A stretch of DNA of 64,000 nucleotides from Trichinella spiralis. Lineage: Eukaryota > Nematoda > Enoplea > Trichinellida > Trichinellidae. A program made the position numbers and the translations under genes. How positions within the stretch are numbered: position 1 is the stretch's first letter; every line of letters begins with the position of its first letter. Below, in pieces: positions 1 to 11,127 of this stretch. The stretch covers positions 13,402,581 through 13,466,580 of the forward strand of contig CM012954.1 in NCBI GenBank assembly GCA_000181795.3, given 5' to 3'. The notes beneath the pieces are model-generated. The model did not search any database and had not been told where the DNA came from. It saw only the letters and a list, made by a program, of their open reading frames with translations.

Positions 1-2
1 CA

Positions 3-269
3 CTCGATGGTCAGTGGTCAACTTGGTCTGAATGGTCGAGTTGTTCGTCGCGCTGTACGGCCGGCTCGCAAAGTCGCAGACGAAGCTGCGATTCGCCCAG
101 GCCAATGAACGGCGGTACTGACTGCCTTGGTACCGCCAGACAAGTGAAATCTTGCCAGCCCACTGATCACCGCCACTGCACTGCTTCAGTGCAGCATTCG
201 GAAACGATGGAAGTGGACACGAAAAACTGGGAAAATAGTTTTGAAAGTCAACATTCGACATTACTGTAA
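3..269 (+). CDS. 3' end of a thrombospondin type-1 repeat protein (partial)
   Basis: An open frame enters from the left edge and ends at TAA 267-269, giving 88 residues. Residues about 3-55 form a thrombospondin type-1 repeat: it opens WSTWSEWSSCSSRC, then has a TAGSQSRRRSC segment, GGTDC and VKSC, so the W-x-x-W and six-Cys pattern is present. After the repeat comes a short polar tail ending STLL. TSP1 repeats occur in secreted matrix proteins and in guidance receptors such as UNC-5 or Sema5; with only the C-terminus visible the family cannot be decided. No transmembrane segment lies in the visible part, which favours a secreted product. An AATAAA-type signal lies near 353-366. The start and upstream exons are outside the window. 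Confidence 0.8.
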   Translation, partial: LDGQWSTWSEWSSCSSRCTAGSQSRRRSCDSPRPMNGGTDCLGTARQVKSCQPTDHRHCTASVQHSETMEVDTKNWENSFESQHSTLL

Positions 270-908
270 AAAAACAAAAATCAAGTTCTGTAAATTTACA
301 GTTGTACAGTTTATTTTTGATAAAAATGCACAAATGGTGCGACTAAAAAAACAAATAAATAAATAACTGAAAAACACGAACAACGCACAATGGACAGTGC
401 TAAAAAACGCGCGCATCGTCAAAATCGGTCACTACTTTGAGGAAGAAAACTAAAATCGAACGAACAAAAACTCTCGAGACACATTTACGCACTTCAAATG
501 TAGTTTATGGAAAAGAAATCAATATGCTAAGAAGATCAACTCAAAAACTGCATTACAGAATTCAATTCATGAAAAAATCAATTCTGAGTATAAAATAAAC
601 AAAAAATCAACGTCGCCATGCCATCGCTATCTTCTCCAAAATCACCACCACCAACTGAATCAAACACCTCAAATATGTTTTGATACAAATTTTTTATATA
701 CACTGCCTTTTTACACTATACAGTATACCTGACAGTCATCTAATCAAAACAAAAATATACATATAATCTAACAGGGAGAAAATGTGTAATTTTTCAGACT
801 GAAAAATACACTCCAAGTTTGTTATCAATTGACGTTGATTGAACGTTCAATGTATTAGTTTTGGCTTCAACAAACATACACAATTTGTCCCTAAGATCGA
901 GAAAACAG

Positions 909-910
<2 letters not shown>

Positions 911-961
<51 letters not shown>
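911..961. repeat. (AT)n microsatellite
   Basis: About 25 uninterrupted AT dinucleotides lie between the TSP1 gene and the 3' end of the ATPase beta gene. The open frames across it on both strands (poly-Tyr/Ile) are artefacts of the repeat. Confidence 0.95.
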
Positions 962-964
<3 letters not shown>

Positions 965-1123
965 GCCAAAGAACCAAAAGAGAAGCACGCGACGAATAAG
1001 AAAAAAAAGAACAAAGCATGGCCGTGCGACAATCAAATAAAATGACTAAATGAAAAATAAAGAAAAGATAAACTAAATTATGCTTTTGCAATTTTTTGGA
1101 GAGGGGGGGGGCAGTAGAAGCGG

Positions 1124-4100
1124 TTAGCTATCAATAAGCAGTTCAAAGTGGACCATGCCCAGCCTGTAGCTTCGATCGTGCATTATGTTATATGCGTAGG
1201 CTTTGCATTCCACTTCAATTAATATGCCTTTTGGTGGACCAACAAATTTTACCAAGGCCTGGAATAAAGCCAAAACAAAGACGTATAAATTTATTTGCTT
1301 CATTTTTTCAAAAAAGAAAATATATACAGCAAAAATTAAAAACTTACGAAGGGTTGATGATAATTGGGCATCACACGATAAGGAAAAAACTTATGCGGAA
1401 TGCCAGTTGGAGGAATATACTGCAATGGCCCAATATGTTCTTGATCGACAGGAAACTTGATAAAAAAACATATTGCAGAACAATATCAATAAAAATTAAA
1501 ACAGAAAAAAAAATCCTACCTCGCCTTCACACGCAATTGCCACGTCGGGCGTACTGTAATTATAATGATCTTTGATCGCATCCGGTGCAGAATCCTTCGG
1601 ATACGCGACCGGTTCCCAGCCAATAAGCTGAAAAATAAAAAACAAATTAAAAACAGAATGAAAATAACAAATTTTCAAAATTGAAATTACTTTATTCAAA
1701 GTCAGTACAATGCAAGGTGTAGCATTTTTAAAACCAAAATCATCCTTCTCACCGCAGCCTTGACTTTCAAAGTGTTCAATCAAATCAAATGCACAAGCAA
1801 TGTGCGTGTTTTCACGATTGCTACTATTACTACCAATACATTGCCGAGTATCGTTCAAATTTTTATATTCTTAATAATAATTATTAATTTAAAAAGCAAT
1901 AAATCGAAAATATATTTCGTCACTTCTTACTTGCATAGAACTGTCGAAGCTGATCTACATACTTTTTGTAAGTCGACGGTTCACTTCGATTAAAGTAAAT
2001 CAACGTCGATTCAGGATCATCTCTCAACCATGGCTGATAGCCCATACCTGAAACGCACAGCATGGATCATAGATTTATTCAAAAAGAAGAAGAAGAAGAA
2101 GAAGAAGAAAATAATCGAAATCTTCTCAATTCAAAGAAGCAAATCTACCGCTTTTATTATAACACTAACACTGAAATCGAAAAAAAATATTAAAATATTA
2201 TAACAGTATTTCTAATTGTATCAAAAGTTTTTGATTAATTTAACATTTGAAACAATTTGTAATCAATGAAATTTACATTTTTTTTTAAATTTCAGTGACA
2301 GCATTGAATGTGTGCTTTCAATTTTCATTACTGTATCCTTTGAAGATCCTTTTGCCAATTCACTTTATCAAAACTGGTCAAAGAAAACAACGTTGAAACG
2401 TCAATATGCTTCGAATAACCAACATGCTTAATGCCTTTGCTATTAATTACTCGTCAAACTGGAATAATCGAAAAATTTTACCTGAAAATCCTGTCTTTAG
2501 TGAAGTACAAAATCCCATATTTTTGTGTTTTTCGACAAGAAAGAATGAATCAAATTGACAAGAGTTACCGAATAATGCATATATTAAGAAATGAATAATT
2601 AAAAGTAAAAAATAACAATTTTTTGTGCTTATTTCACTAATGTTGATGTCTAATTAACATTAAAGCAGCCGTTGAAAGCCACCGCCCCGGCGGATTTGCG
2701 GCAACGGAGCAATTTCAAAACACGTCACTGGCAGTCACCACTTCCTCTCCAGCCTGAATCGCCCAAGCGTCGTCGTGGGCGGTCCATCTATACAAGCTTC
2801 TTCATCGGCTAGCAAAAACTGCAAAGCCGTCTGTGGTGTGTGTTTGCGCTCATGTCAGAGCCAATCAATACCAATGCTACGACATGAAAGTACGTCAGCA
2901 GAAACACTACCGGCCATACTTTGCCAATGGCCACATCCGCCACAAACCAAGACAACGCGCATTAATCAAAAATTCTCCACACGACAGATTTGGTTCAACA
3001 AAAAGCTTTACCCCAGAAAAAAAGCAAAATAATAAAATAACTTGCTTCGAACATGCTGCCCAAAACTGACCACACAGTATATATATACATATATATATAC
3101 ATTACTAGTATTCTAACCCACATTTGTTGTGCAGTCAGGTAGACAAACAAGCACAACACATCATATTGAAAATTGGAAAAAAAATCCAATTTGTTCATCA
3201 AAAAATCATGAGATGCTTGCTTATTGGATAATTAAAAATTAAAAATTTAACAAATACAACTTTTTGATATAATAAATGTAAATTTATATTTGAAAATTAT
3301 AATTCATAAATTTTCTTCCACTGTCAACGTCAGTCAGTTGCCTAGGGGACCACCCAAACAAGTCAAAGATTAATCAAATACTACATGACTCACCTGGATT
3401 GATACCGATGATCGAACCTTTGCCATAATATCGAGGCGTTTGGGTATCGGTCAACTTCAAGAAGATGGCCATATTGATGGCAAAAAATCCAGCCAAACAT
3501 GAGTAGAAAATTATGTAGAATGCTGTGATTTCAACTAAAATTCAAAACATAATTTCACAGTGCCGCACAAGGACAAGAAATAATTATTACAAAATGCGAA
3601 GAGATACAAGAATGCACCTAGCAATTTATTTACGTAACCCAAATTCAACAATACTGCATAATTATTATCAAAATGATTATATATTTATATATTATTCAGT
3701 ACAAACAATTCACACCGAATTCATTCGAAGCCAAAATTTCATTTAAAATGCTCAATCCGCCGTAAAAGCAACAACAATAACAACAACATGAACAACAGGT
3801 GTGAAAGATTCAATGCATGATTGGCAGAACATTGTGTTCAAAGAACAAATGCTCATTATTTATTGAAAACAAAATTATTCACAACTTCCATTATTATTAT
3901 TATTGCAATTTTTACAAAGATTAAACCGAAAAAAATTCTTTTCAAACTCATTTAGATAAAAATTGATTAGCGCATTAACAACTGCTTACGAATGCTAAGA
4001 TGAAATAACAACAAACAAACCACGCAAACCGAATCAACGCTGTCGACTGATAGCTGAGGTCAGAATCGGTACATCCCATCCAATATAAAGCAAATAAAAT

Positions 4101-4487
4101 ATAAAATGACAAGCTAAAGCAACTCAGCTGAATCAAACGCAAATACAACTGGTCAGAAAGTGTAAACAAACTTTTCAAAACATGCATTCAAAGCGACAGC
4201 ATTCAATAACAAAGCTCTAATAGCAAGTTCGAGTGTTAATGCTAATTCTACATAATAATGTTATGGATTCGTTCAATAAGTAAAATAATATTTGTAAAGT
4301 AAAGCAAGAAAAAAAACTCATATCTGTCGACAATGACAAAAATACACTTACACCAACTGCGGCCAGTTCGTCCAAGAAAAGTTTTCTCTTCAGCGTTGTA
4401 AATGAAATCGATAAGACTTTGAAATTTTCCTTTTTCTTGCTTCTTCGCCTTTCCCGGATGGGAATTGGCGAAATCCTTGTTGTCCAT
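1124..4487 (-). CDS. nkb-1: Na+/K+-ATPase beta subunit
   Basis: Beta subunit of the sodium/potassium pump, a type II membrane glycoprotein that partners and traffics the catalytic alpha subunit. Seven exons read on the minus strand: 4487-4352, 3534-3394, 2047-1931, 1869-1691, 1627-1520, 1455-1348 and 1258-1124. They total 924 nt, 307 residues, with all phases compatible and GT/AG borders. The N-terminus holds the family signature FLGRTGRSW, followed by one transmembrane helix (about residues 47-70, IIFYSCLAGFFAINM). The luminal part has PGMGYQP, TPCIVLTLNK, IGWEPV, IACEGE, then the typical YIPPTGIPHKFFPY block and a C-terminal immunoglobulin-like end with VECKAYA. Several N-glycosylation sequons (NRS, NDT, NSS, NAT, NYS) are present. 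An in-frame upstream ATG at 4514 could add nine residues; ATG 4487 fits the family better. Length matches the usual 300 or so residues. The gene symbol follows C. elegans usage. Confidence 0.93.
2083..2110. repeat. (AAG)n microsatellite in an ATPase beta intron
   Basis: About nine AAG triplets lie in the intron just upstream (minus strand) of exon 3 of the Na+/K+-ATPase beta gene. Confidence 0.9.
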
Positions 4488-5936
4488 GGACCACCGACAA
4501 ACAACAATGGTCACTTACAAACCAGATATACAGTAAAATTATTAAATACAAATGTGCAGGTACAACTAAAAAAACAAGCAAGACAATATTGATATGAGCA
4601 ATCGTTTATAAGTAATGAATAACTAATTCAGAAATTTTATTCCTTAAATTAAAATATTTTCTTAAATGTAATGCAGAGCATCATATCCAATTCAACCGTA
4701 TGAACTTTACTTGATTGAAATGCAATATCATTTTATTAAAGTAGTAAAATTGTTTTTTTATTTCAAGAATGTTTCAGATAATTATTATTATTTGTTATGT
4801 TGTTCTATTTTTAACAAAAAATCAAATAAAATTTAGAAATTAGTAAAATTTGTTCCATTATAAAAATTATACTTAAATGAGCTATACTGTAGTTGTTGCC
4901 CTTTTTCTCGATGTTTGTTTCAGTTTATTCGTTAGTGAAAATTCAATTTATTGCTATTAAACATTAGATTTCAACGTAGAGGAATGTATTAAATTCTTTG
5001 AAATGTTTAACGCAACTGAATCCACAGAACATTTTTAAAAGAAGAATCTTTCAGATATACTGTATGATGTTTTTTTTGTATTCGGTTTGTGAATTGTAAT
5101 AAATATTTTTTGTGGTGTGTGTGAATGAGTAATTTTAAACGGGAAATTTTTAAACGAGTAAAAATTGTCATCGAAATATTCTTAATTGATTGAGATGTTC
5201 AAGTGTTGGGTGGGCAAGTTGTGAAAAAATGAAAAAAATTATTGTAGTGCATAATACTGTCGCAAGTTGACTGTCAATTTTCGTGAAGTATCCGCAAAAA
5301 TAATTTCACAGCGTGATTGAAACGATATTAAATATTTAATCGCTGAGTTATTTTAAATTTTACGAGGTTGTTTGGCTTCCGTAACTGTAAAACTAGTTTA
5401 ATAATTTTCATGGGCCCTGATCAACCTGATTGACAGCATAACGTTTTGTAGAACTGGTCGAAAGCATGCTTCGATTAGAATGTTACACATTGGAATGTAA
5501 AATTAACTGTCCATCAGTTAGTGTTGTTAATTTGATTTTGTTAAGCTGTCGTCTGTCGTGTTTGATTTTATTTAATTTAAACATGATTTCCGATTATCAT
5601 TGTTTTTGTTGACTTTTTGTTTTACAACTTTCAGTTGTTTGTTTGTCAATTGGGAATAAATTTCACAAAGAAGAAGAAAACGTTACGTCACCGGATCAAA
5701 ATTGTAATCTTTAACCTTAACAATGCTTGTCCACCAGTGAATATTTTCATTCCATGTAAGACGTCCATTTGTTTTGTTTTTATCATTTTGAAACAATGTC
5801 CGAATGACAGAATCTCGTAATTCTTATCTAAACTATGCAGCTGCTGCTTGTGTAAATTTCGAAATTTGATCATTTCTGAAATCATATAGGCGATATTGTT
5901 TTGTTGTAGGAACGTTTACAACAGTCGAGTCGATCG
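4488..5936. promoter_or_regulatory. Divergent spacer between ATPase beta and CTR genes
   Basis: These 1.4 kb separate two genes transcribed away from each other and so should hold both promoters. The sequence is strongly AT-rich. No TATA box with clear spacing was identified. A pyrimidine-rich stretch ending in AG at 5908-5909 (TTTTGTTGTAG) lies 27 bases before the CTR start codon and looks like a splice acceptor, either for a 5' UTR intron or for spliced-leader addition. Confidence 0.4.
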
Positions 5937-6706
5937 ATGAATTACTCCCACGCACGTAAGAGAAAGCGAATTTTTAATTATTCGACTTTTCATTTGTTGT
6001 CATTACTGTTGTTCATCGGATGTAGATCATTTGGACCATGGAAACGACGATAGTCACGACATGCCGATGATGATGATGTCGATGTCCTTTCACGGCGGTG
6101 TAAATGAAGTGATATTGTTCAGTTTTTGGAAAATCACCACACTCGGAGGTTGTTGTTCTTGTATATTATACTATACTTTCCACCAACAAACAGTTCTCTT
6201 CTGTAGGTTTGCTAGGATCGATTGTCGGCATCTTTTTGTTGGCTATACTGTACGAAGGTTTGAAAGCGATGCGAGAGACGATGCTTGAAAATGCACTTGT
6301 GGAGCAAAATCTGCGGAAAAAAAATGGAACCGTCATCGACCACGCCGACAACTGCCGCCAAGGTATCGGAGAGACGAGCCAGAATCAAACTAGTGACATC
6401 GAGCTGTTCACGTTGAAATCCACAAGACACAGGTATTGGAAGAATCCGGTGGCGTTTTTCAAGCCCCAACAACAACAACAACAACAGTCAAAATTGGCTT
6501 TCAGGTTGAAACCATTTTCCACGGCCCACATCATCCAATCCACGTTGCACATGATTCAACTGTTCTTCTCCTACATGCTCATGCTTGTTGTCATGACTTA
6601 CAATATTTGGCTACTTTTGGCCGTGATCGTCGGATGCGGTGTTGGTCATTTGTTGTTTGGCTGGCGTCGAATCACCAAAATCGAAACTTGCGAACATTGT
6701 CATTGA
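5937..6706 (+). CDS. CTR-type high-affinity copper transporter
   Basis: Copper(I) uptake channel of the CTR/SLC31 family, forming trimers in the plasma or endosomal membrane. Three exons (5937-5955, 6026-6148, 6207-6706; 642 nt, 213 residues) join in phase. The N-terminus is His- and Met-rich (NYSHAHHLDHGNDD, then DMPMMMMSMSFHGG), as expected for the extracellular copper-collecting tail. TM1 starts at EVILFSFWK, TM2 follows at GSIVGIFLLAILYEG, and TM3 at LLLAVIVGCGVGHLLFGW. The MxxxM selectivity motif of TM2 and the GxxxG of TM3 are not both evident in canonical form, although GCGVGHLLFG carries the glycine-rich packing face. The tail ends CEHCH, resembling the usual HCH copper-handling end. 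A cytosolic loop with a run of seven Gln separates TM1-2 from TM3. The AAATAAA at about 6791 is a likely polyadenylation signal. Confidence 0.9.
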
Positions 6707-6831
6707 AATTTTTTCAAAAACAAAACAACACCAATAATAATAAGTTTACAATCCGAATATGTTTCACTTTGTGCAAAGAAAAAAACAGCAAAATAAATTT
6801 ATTTATAACATTTTGAACACTTTATAAAGCA

Positions 6832-7158
6832 CTAATATCTATCTGTTATTTTTTCAATATTATTGGAAATGTTTACTTCTTGTTCAACATGGTTTAAAAA
6901 AAAACTACTTTTTCTCAATTTTTCTCCTTTCTTGATTCTATTCGAACAACAACAACATCCTACAACAAAAACAAACCGTACAAAATTATCATCGCAACAA
7001 ACAAAAATGACCTTTTTATCATTCGATTTGAGCTTATTATCTTTATTGTTGGTCGTCGACTTTGTTACAGTCGAAGGTTTCGTCGAACTGCGCATCCTTG
7101 TAGTTCGAATCCACGGCTTCGACTTGTTACAAAATGTAGAACCTTGCCAGTCAGGCTT
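6832..7158 (-). CDS. Candidate alternative last exon of UPF3
   Basis: An open frame in phase with UPF3 exon 7 if the latter is cut at 7247. It is preceded on the minus strand by an AATTGCAG acceptor, and its first half (7158-7000) has the GC-richer TCG/CGA codon texture of real exons here. It starts KPDWQGSTFCNKSKPW and is basic and Ser/Thr-rich, then runs into a low-complexity hydrophobic and poly-Cys part that looks non-coding. The exon-junction-binding motif of UPF3 normally sits near the C-terminus and starts with a basic-Pro pair, which KPDWQ faintly recalls. Using it would extend UPF3 to about 424 residues. It overlaps the region just past the CTR 3' end on the opposite strand. Confidence 0.4.
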   Translation of the reverse strand, partial: KPDWQGSTFCNKSKPWIRTTRMRSSTKPSTVTKSTTNNKDNKLKSNDKKVIFVCCDDNFVRFVFVVGCCCCSNRIKKGEKLRKSSFFLNHVEQEVNISNNIEKITDRY

Positions 7159-7210
7159 CTGCAATTGCACGTGTTTATTCTTTATTTATTTTTTTTTGAA
7201 AATAAAAATA

Positions 7211-8580
7211 TTAAAAAAATTTGCATAAAGAAAACAATCTTCTTACTCTGACTGATGTCGACTGATGACCTGTTTGGGGTTCTTTGTCAAGTTTCGCTTG
7301 ACGAGTATCGGCAATTTTCGTATCCAAACAGCGCGATTTCGCACCAGTTTTTCCCTCCTGGACTTCGATCACTTTTTTCGCCGTCGTTGCCGGCGCGTCC
7401 TGCTTTTTCGACCCTTTCTTATTCTGTTTGGCGCTTTTAACTTGAATCTGAAATCGAGCGAAAATTTATTTTCCAAATCAAAAATTTTTTCCCTCCTCTC
7501 TTTTTCCAATTTGCATACTTCGGACGTTTTACGATTCGGTGTTGCAGCAGCTTCATCACGTTCGCGTTTTATGCGTTGCAAGCGTTTCTGGCGTTCAGCT
7601 TCGCGCTTCCAACGCGCTTCTTCTTTCTGTTTCTGCTTCAAAGCTTTTGCTTTCTTGCAAAAAAGAAAAAATAAGTTATAAGAATAAACAATATGCGCAA
7701 TTTGTTTCGCAACACGCTTCAATGAAATTCACACTTACTCGCTTTTCCTTCAACACTGAATCATAGTAAATTGCCAACGGGGTTTTCTCGTGGAACAGCC
7801 ACGGTTCTACAAATGTGAAGAAGTGAAAAAAAAATTTTCAAAAAAAAAAAACCGACAAATCACCTCTTTTCCTCTTCTCACGTCGATCTATTTCAGCTAA
7901 TTGACTTTCAAACGATACCGTATCCGGTGCTTTGACGGGTGCGTTCAATTTTTCCACAAATTTCAAATATTCTTCACTCTGTTCAATCGTGCCTGCCAAC
8001 GGATTGCGCTTGCCAACTACGCCGAAATTCTCTCGATAAGGTGCCGCTTCAACTATACCGATGCTTTCGTTGCCTGAAAATTATTTTTTGGAAAAAAATT
8101 AATTTCATTTAAAATATTAAATATAAACACAATCATTTTCGTTCGAACCGCAAGCATCAACAAAAACATAGCCGTTGAAAGTGTCACGGAATTGTAACAC
8201 ATCTTCGATATTCTTGAATTGTATATAAACTCGGGCGCATTCCCACTGCCTGAAAGTAAAGAGATAAAAGAGAAAAAAAATCGTTCAATTGAAACAAGAA
8301 AATTACTTCGGATAAAAGGGTGGATCGAAACGAAACGAATCATGAGGCGGCAAAGGAGAAAGAATTGCCAACAATTCTTCTTCAGTAATATACGGTGGCA
8401 AACGTCTCAAGATCACCTAGATTGTAAAAAATTTCAAATCAACTGCAACACCAACAACAACAACAAATCAATTACTCGAAGAGGAAGCATTTGAACCTTC
8501 TTGCTAAATTCTACCGTACCACCACGACGACCACCACCACCAGCAGCACTTTGTGATTTTTTCTTCGTCAACTCTGTCAT
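7211..8580 (-). CDS. upf3: UPF3 / SMG-4, nonsense-mediated decay factor
   Basis: UPF3 bridges UPF2 and the exon-junction complex in nonsense-mediated mRNA decay. Exons on the minus strand: 8580-8476, 8416-8307, 8249-8131, 8073-7864, 7806-7739, 7653-7519 and 7447-7211 (984 nt, 327 residues, phases consistent). The UPF2-binding RNP-type domain is clear at about residues 30-125: VILRRLPPYITEEELLAIL, SPLPPHDSFRFDPPFYP, ARVYIQFKNIEDVLQFRD, FNGYVFVDACG and GIVEAAPYRE. A middle region contains PWLFHEKTPLA and a charged coiled segment rich in KQKQKEEARWKREAERQKR. The N-terminus is Lys-rich and has a Gly/Arg run. The C-terminus is uncertain: the frame runs to TAA 7213-7211, but an AGA|GTAAGA donor at 7247/7246 could instead join an exon at 7158-6832 (listed separately). 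The start ATG 8580 is the first in the exon. Confidence 0.88.
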
Positions 8581-9063
8581 GTAGTAACTGTTCTACAAAA
8601 ACAATAAACAAATGCGACCAATTTCATCAATGCCAATTGGTCAATGCGAAGCATCAAATACGGCAAGCCGGTGTGTAACACGACACAGACAGTATAATGC
8701 AGTAGGAGAAAGGAGGTAAAAAAAAATTTTAATTTCACTTTTCTTTTTCAAAATCATCAAAATTCGCGTGAACTAAAAGTGACCGTTAAAATGAAGGGAA
8801 CAAATAAAACTGTTGGTTCCACATCGCCGTTGAGGCACTTGGACTTGGATTCGACCACGCAATGCTCACATACACACACAATCTCCCTAGCAAAAAGTGA
8901 CAAAACACTTTCAAAAAAGGGTGTTTTCATTTTAAAAAAAAATATGATCGGCGTACAGATTCTAAAAAGAAAAGAATCAACAAAATGCAAATTTTACGAA
9001 AAACGTTGAACAAGTAATAAAAGCGGAAAAGAAGCACTGGTTTTTTTGTTTTGTTTTGAATAT
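8581..9063. other. Intergenic spacer, UPF3 5' side to PCYT1 3' side
   Basis: 480 bases of AT-rich DNA. It holds the UPF3 upstream region and the presumed 3' UTR of the cytidylyltransferase gene, both on the minus strand. I see no coding exon here. Confidence 0.5.
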
Positions 9064-10608
9064 TCATTCTTTGCTCGACGACAGACGGGTTTTGTTGTAA
9101 TTCGAAGAACAAACGGAAATGTAATCTTCTTCGTCACTGAGAATTTCGTTGGATGCCGGTGACGAAGATCGACTGCCCAAAGCACCTCGGATGATGCCAA
9201 ACGGGGTCTGTGTGAAATTTACGAATAAAAAAAATCAAGCGTATTAAAAAAAAGCTGAATGAAAACTTACAAGCTGACCGTCCTGTTGAAACATGTTCAA
9301 AAAATTGAAAATAAATTCCCTTGATCGATCTTCCCATTTGGTAAAAAACTCCTTGCCGCGTTCTTTCAACGAATCAATGTTATTTTGCAATTTGTACTTT
9401 TTTTCCTGAAAACAGAAGACCCATTTGCATTTAGAAGGAAACAAAAAAAAAGTAAAACAACATCTCACTGCAAAATATCCAACATTCAATTCTTTGGCCG
9501 AATAACCACGGGCCAAATTGCGACGTACATAACTGTCGTAATCTTTGACAATACGGGCAACGACGTCGCTTGTGGAAACCCCTTCGGTTCGTTTTGTTTC
9601 CACAAACACGCCCGCACGACGAAACGGTTCGTAGAGATCGTCGGACACGCCCGGCGCATGATACGGTATAGCATCGTGAGCAATGAAATCAATCTGCATA
9701 AATAAGTGACAATTTCAAAAAGTGAACAACAAAAAACCACATATATATATATCACTTTCATCTCTTTCAAAAATTCCATCGTGACAAACCAAGGTGCATT
9801 GCGATATACTTCATCCACATAACGGCAGTGTCGAACCGATTCGTACCTTTCATCTTCATCAGTGACCGTTTTCCCTTTATTCACATGGGTTACTTTGTCT
9901 CCGCAAACTATTCAAAAAGAACATTTATTTTTAAAAAATTCCATTACATTCAGTCAAATTCAAAATTTTGACAACTGTGAAATTACGTTCGACAGCACAA
10001 AACTTGAAATATTACAAACAGGACAACTTCTTGTACAAACGTCAAAAATCAAATGTAAACATTTTAATTTTTCATCAACAAATTTATCAAACAATTACTG
10101 CTCACCTCCCACAATTAAATACACATTTGGAAAAGCATTTTTCGCTTGCATCAATTGTCTAGCATGTCCATAGTGAAACAAATCATAAATACCATCCGCA
10201 TAAACACGCACTGGACGACTGGCTGAAAAATGAAACGTTCATGAAAGAAAATCATCGCGATTAAAAATCAATACAAAAGTTCCAACTCTGTTTATTTCAT
10301 ATTAACAAAAATGTTCGCAAAATTATCCAATTTCTCACCAACCTTTCCCAGAACTTGCCAAAGCGAAATCCATCTTTTCAGAACAGTCGATCAGACGTCT
10401 CATTTCCACTGTTTCGGGATCATCGCTGAAAGGTGCCGGTGTGACGACGTTCTGTGCAACAAAACTATTTCACTGACACTTCAAATTCACATAAAAATTC
10501 AGAAAAAGTCGTCCGTACAAAATGCGGTTTTTTAACAGGCGGAATGTCAAAATCATTGTTATGATGATCTGGAAACATTTTGTGCTGACGTTTCCTTTCA
10601 GGATTCAT
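9064..10608 (-). CDS. pcyt-1: CTP:phosphocholine cytidylyltransferase
   Basis: Catalyses CTP plus phosphocholine to CDP-choline, the controlled step of the Kennedy pathway for phosphatidylcholine. Seven exons on the minus strand: 10608-10519, 10451-10343, 10222-10106, 9907-9756, 9693-9469, 9405-9271 and 9207-9064 (972 nt, 323 residues, phases consistent). The catalytic core begins [20 protein letters not shown], which contains the nucleotidyltransferase HxGH motif, and continues [35 protein letters not shown] and HDAIPY. The second signature [15 protein letters not shown] is intact. After the core comes the long amphipathic helix ([18 protein letters not shown] and on) that senses membrane lipid, then a short Ser-rich tail ([11 protein letters not shown]) typical of the phosphorylated regulatory region. 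The length is slightly below the 360 or so residues of mammalian PCYT1. The start ATG 10608 opens exon 1; an additional upstream exon is possible (11127-11000). Confidence 0.93.
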
Positions 10609-10999
10609 AATTGATAAAGAATATTCAATTATGAGAAAACGCAAAACAAGTACAAGTCAATGATGAACTTGTAGCCAACCAAGAATACAAAAGTAATACA
10701 ACGTAGGAAAATCAAGTTCACACATACAGTAACCATATGTAGTAGAGTAGTAGATGAATTTTCAGAAAATATAAGTTACTTTATGTATTAAAGTAGAAAA
10801 AGATGAAGAAGAAGATATTTCAGCTTCAAATTAACAATTATAAAATTTGAATTTTACGAATAAATTCAAATCAGGTAAAGAAAAACCAACACATGCCAGA
10901 TCGGATGATTTGAAGCAGCTGAAAATTTCATTTAATCCTATTTGTTTTGATTTATTCTTGTAGTTTAATAATTTTATCGTAAATGAAAAGTGAACTTAC

Positions 11000-11127
11000 T
11001 TCGACAGTGGCAAGATGGTGGTTGGATTGATCGATGTTTTGCATTGCATGTGGTTTCGTTTTCATTCTATTTGCGTCGATGTTCGCAGCACTAGTCGACG
11101 TTAGCGAAAAGCAAGCACCATTATACT
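11000..11127 (-). other. Possible upstream exon (minus strand)
   Basis: A GC-richer stretch with good borders on the minus strand: TTTCATCCGCAG acceptor before 11127 and GAA|GTAAGT donor after 11000. It is open in one frame (starting YNGACFSLTSTSAANIDANR) and also carries an ATG a few codons before the acceptor. It lies 390 bp upstream of the PCYT1 start. Its reading frame cannot be joined to PCYT1 exon 1 by an obvious acceptor, so it may be a 5' UTR or alternative first exon of PCYT1, or belong to an unrecognised small gene. Confidence 0.35.

Noticed and set aside
839-1091. Several frames on both strands across 839-1091
   Set aside because: All are created by the (AT)n microsatellite (poly-Tyr-Ile).
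7095-7120. GTTCGAATCC, a match to a tRNA B box
   Set aside because: No T-stem pairing and no acceptor stem, anticodon arm or A box at the right distance; it lies in the candidate UPF3 exon.
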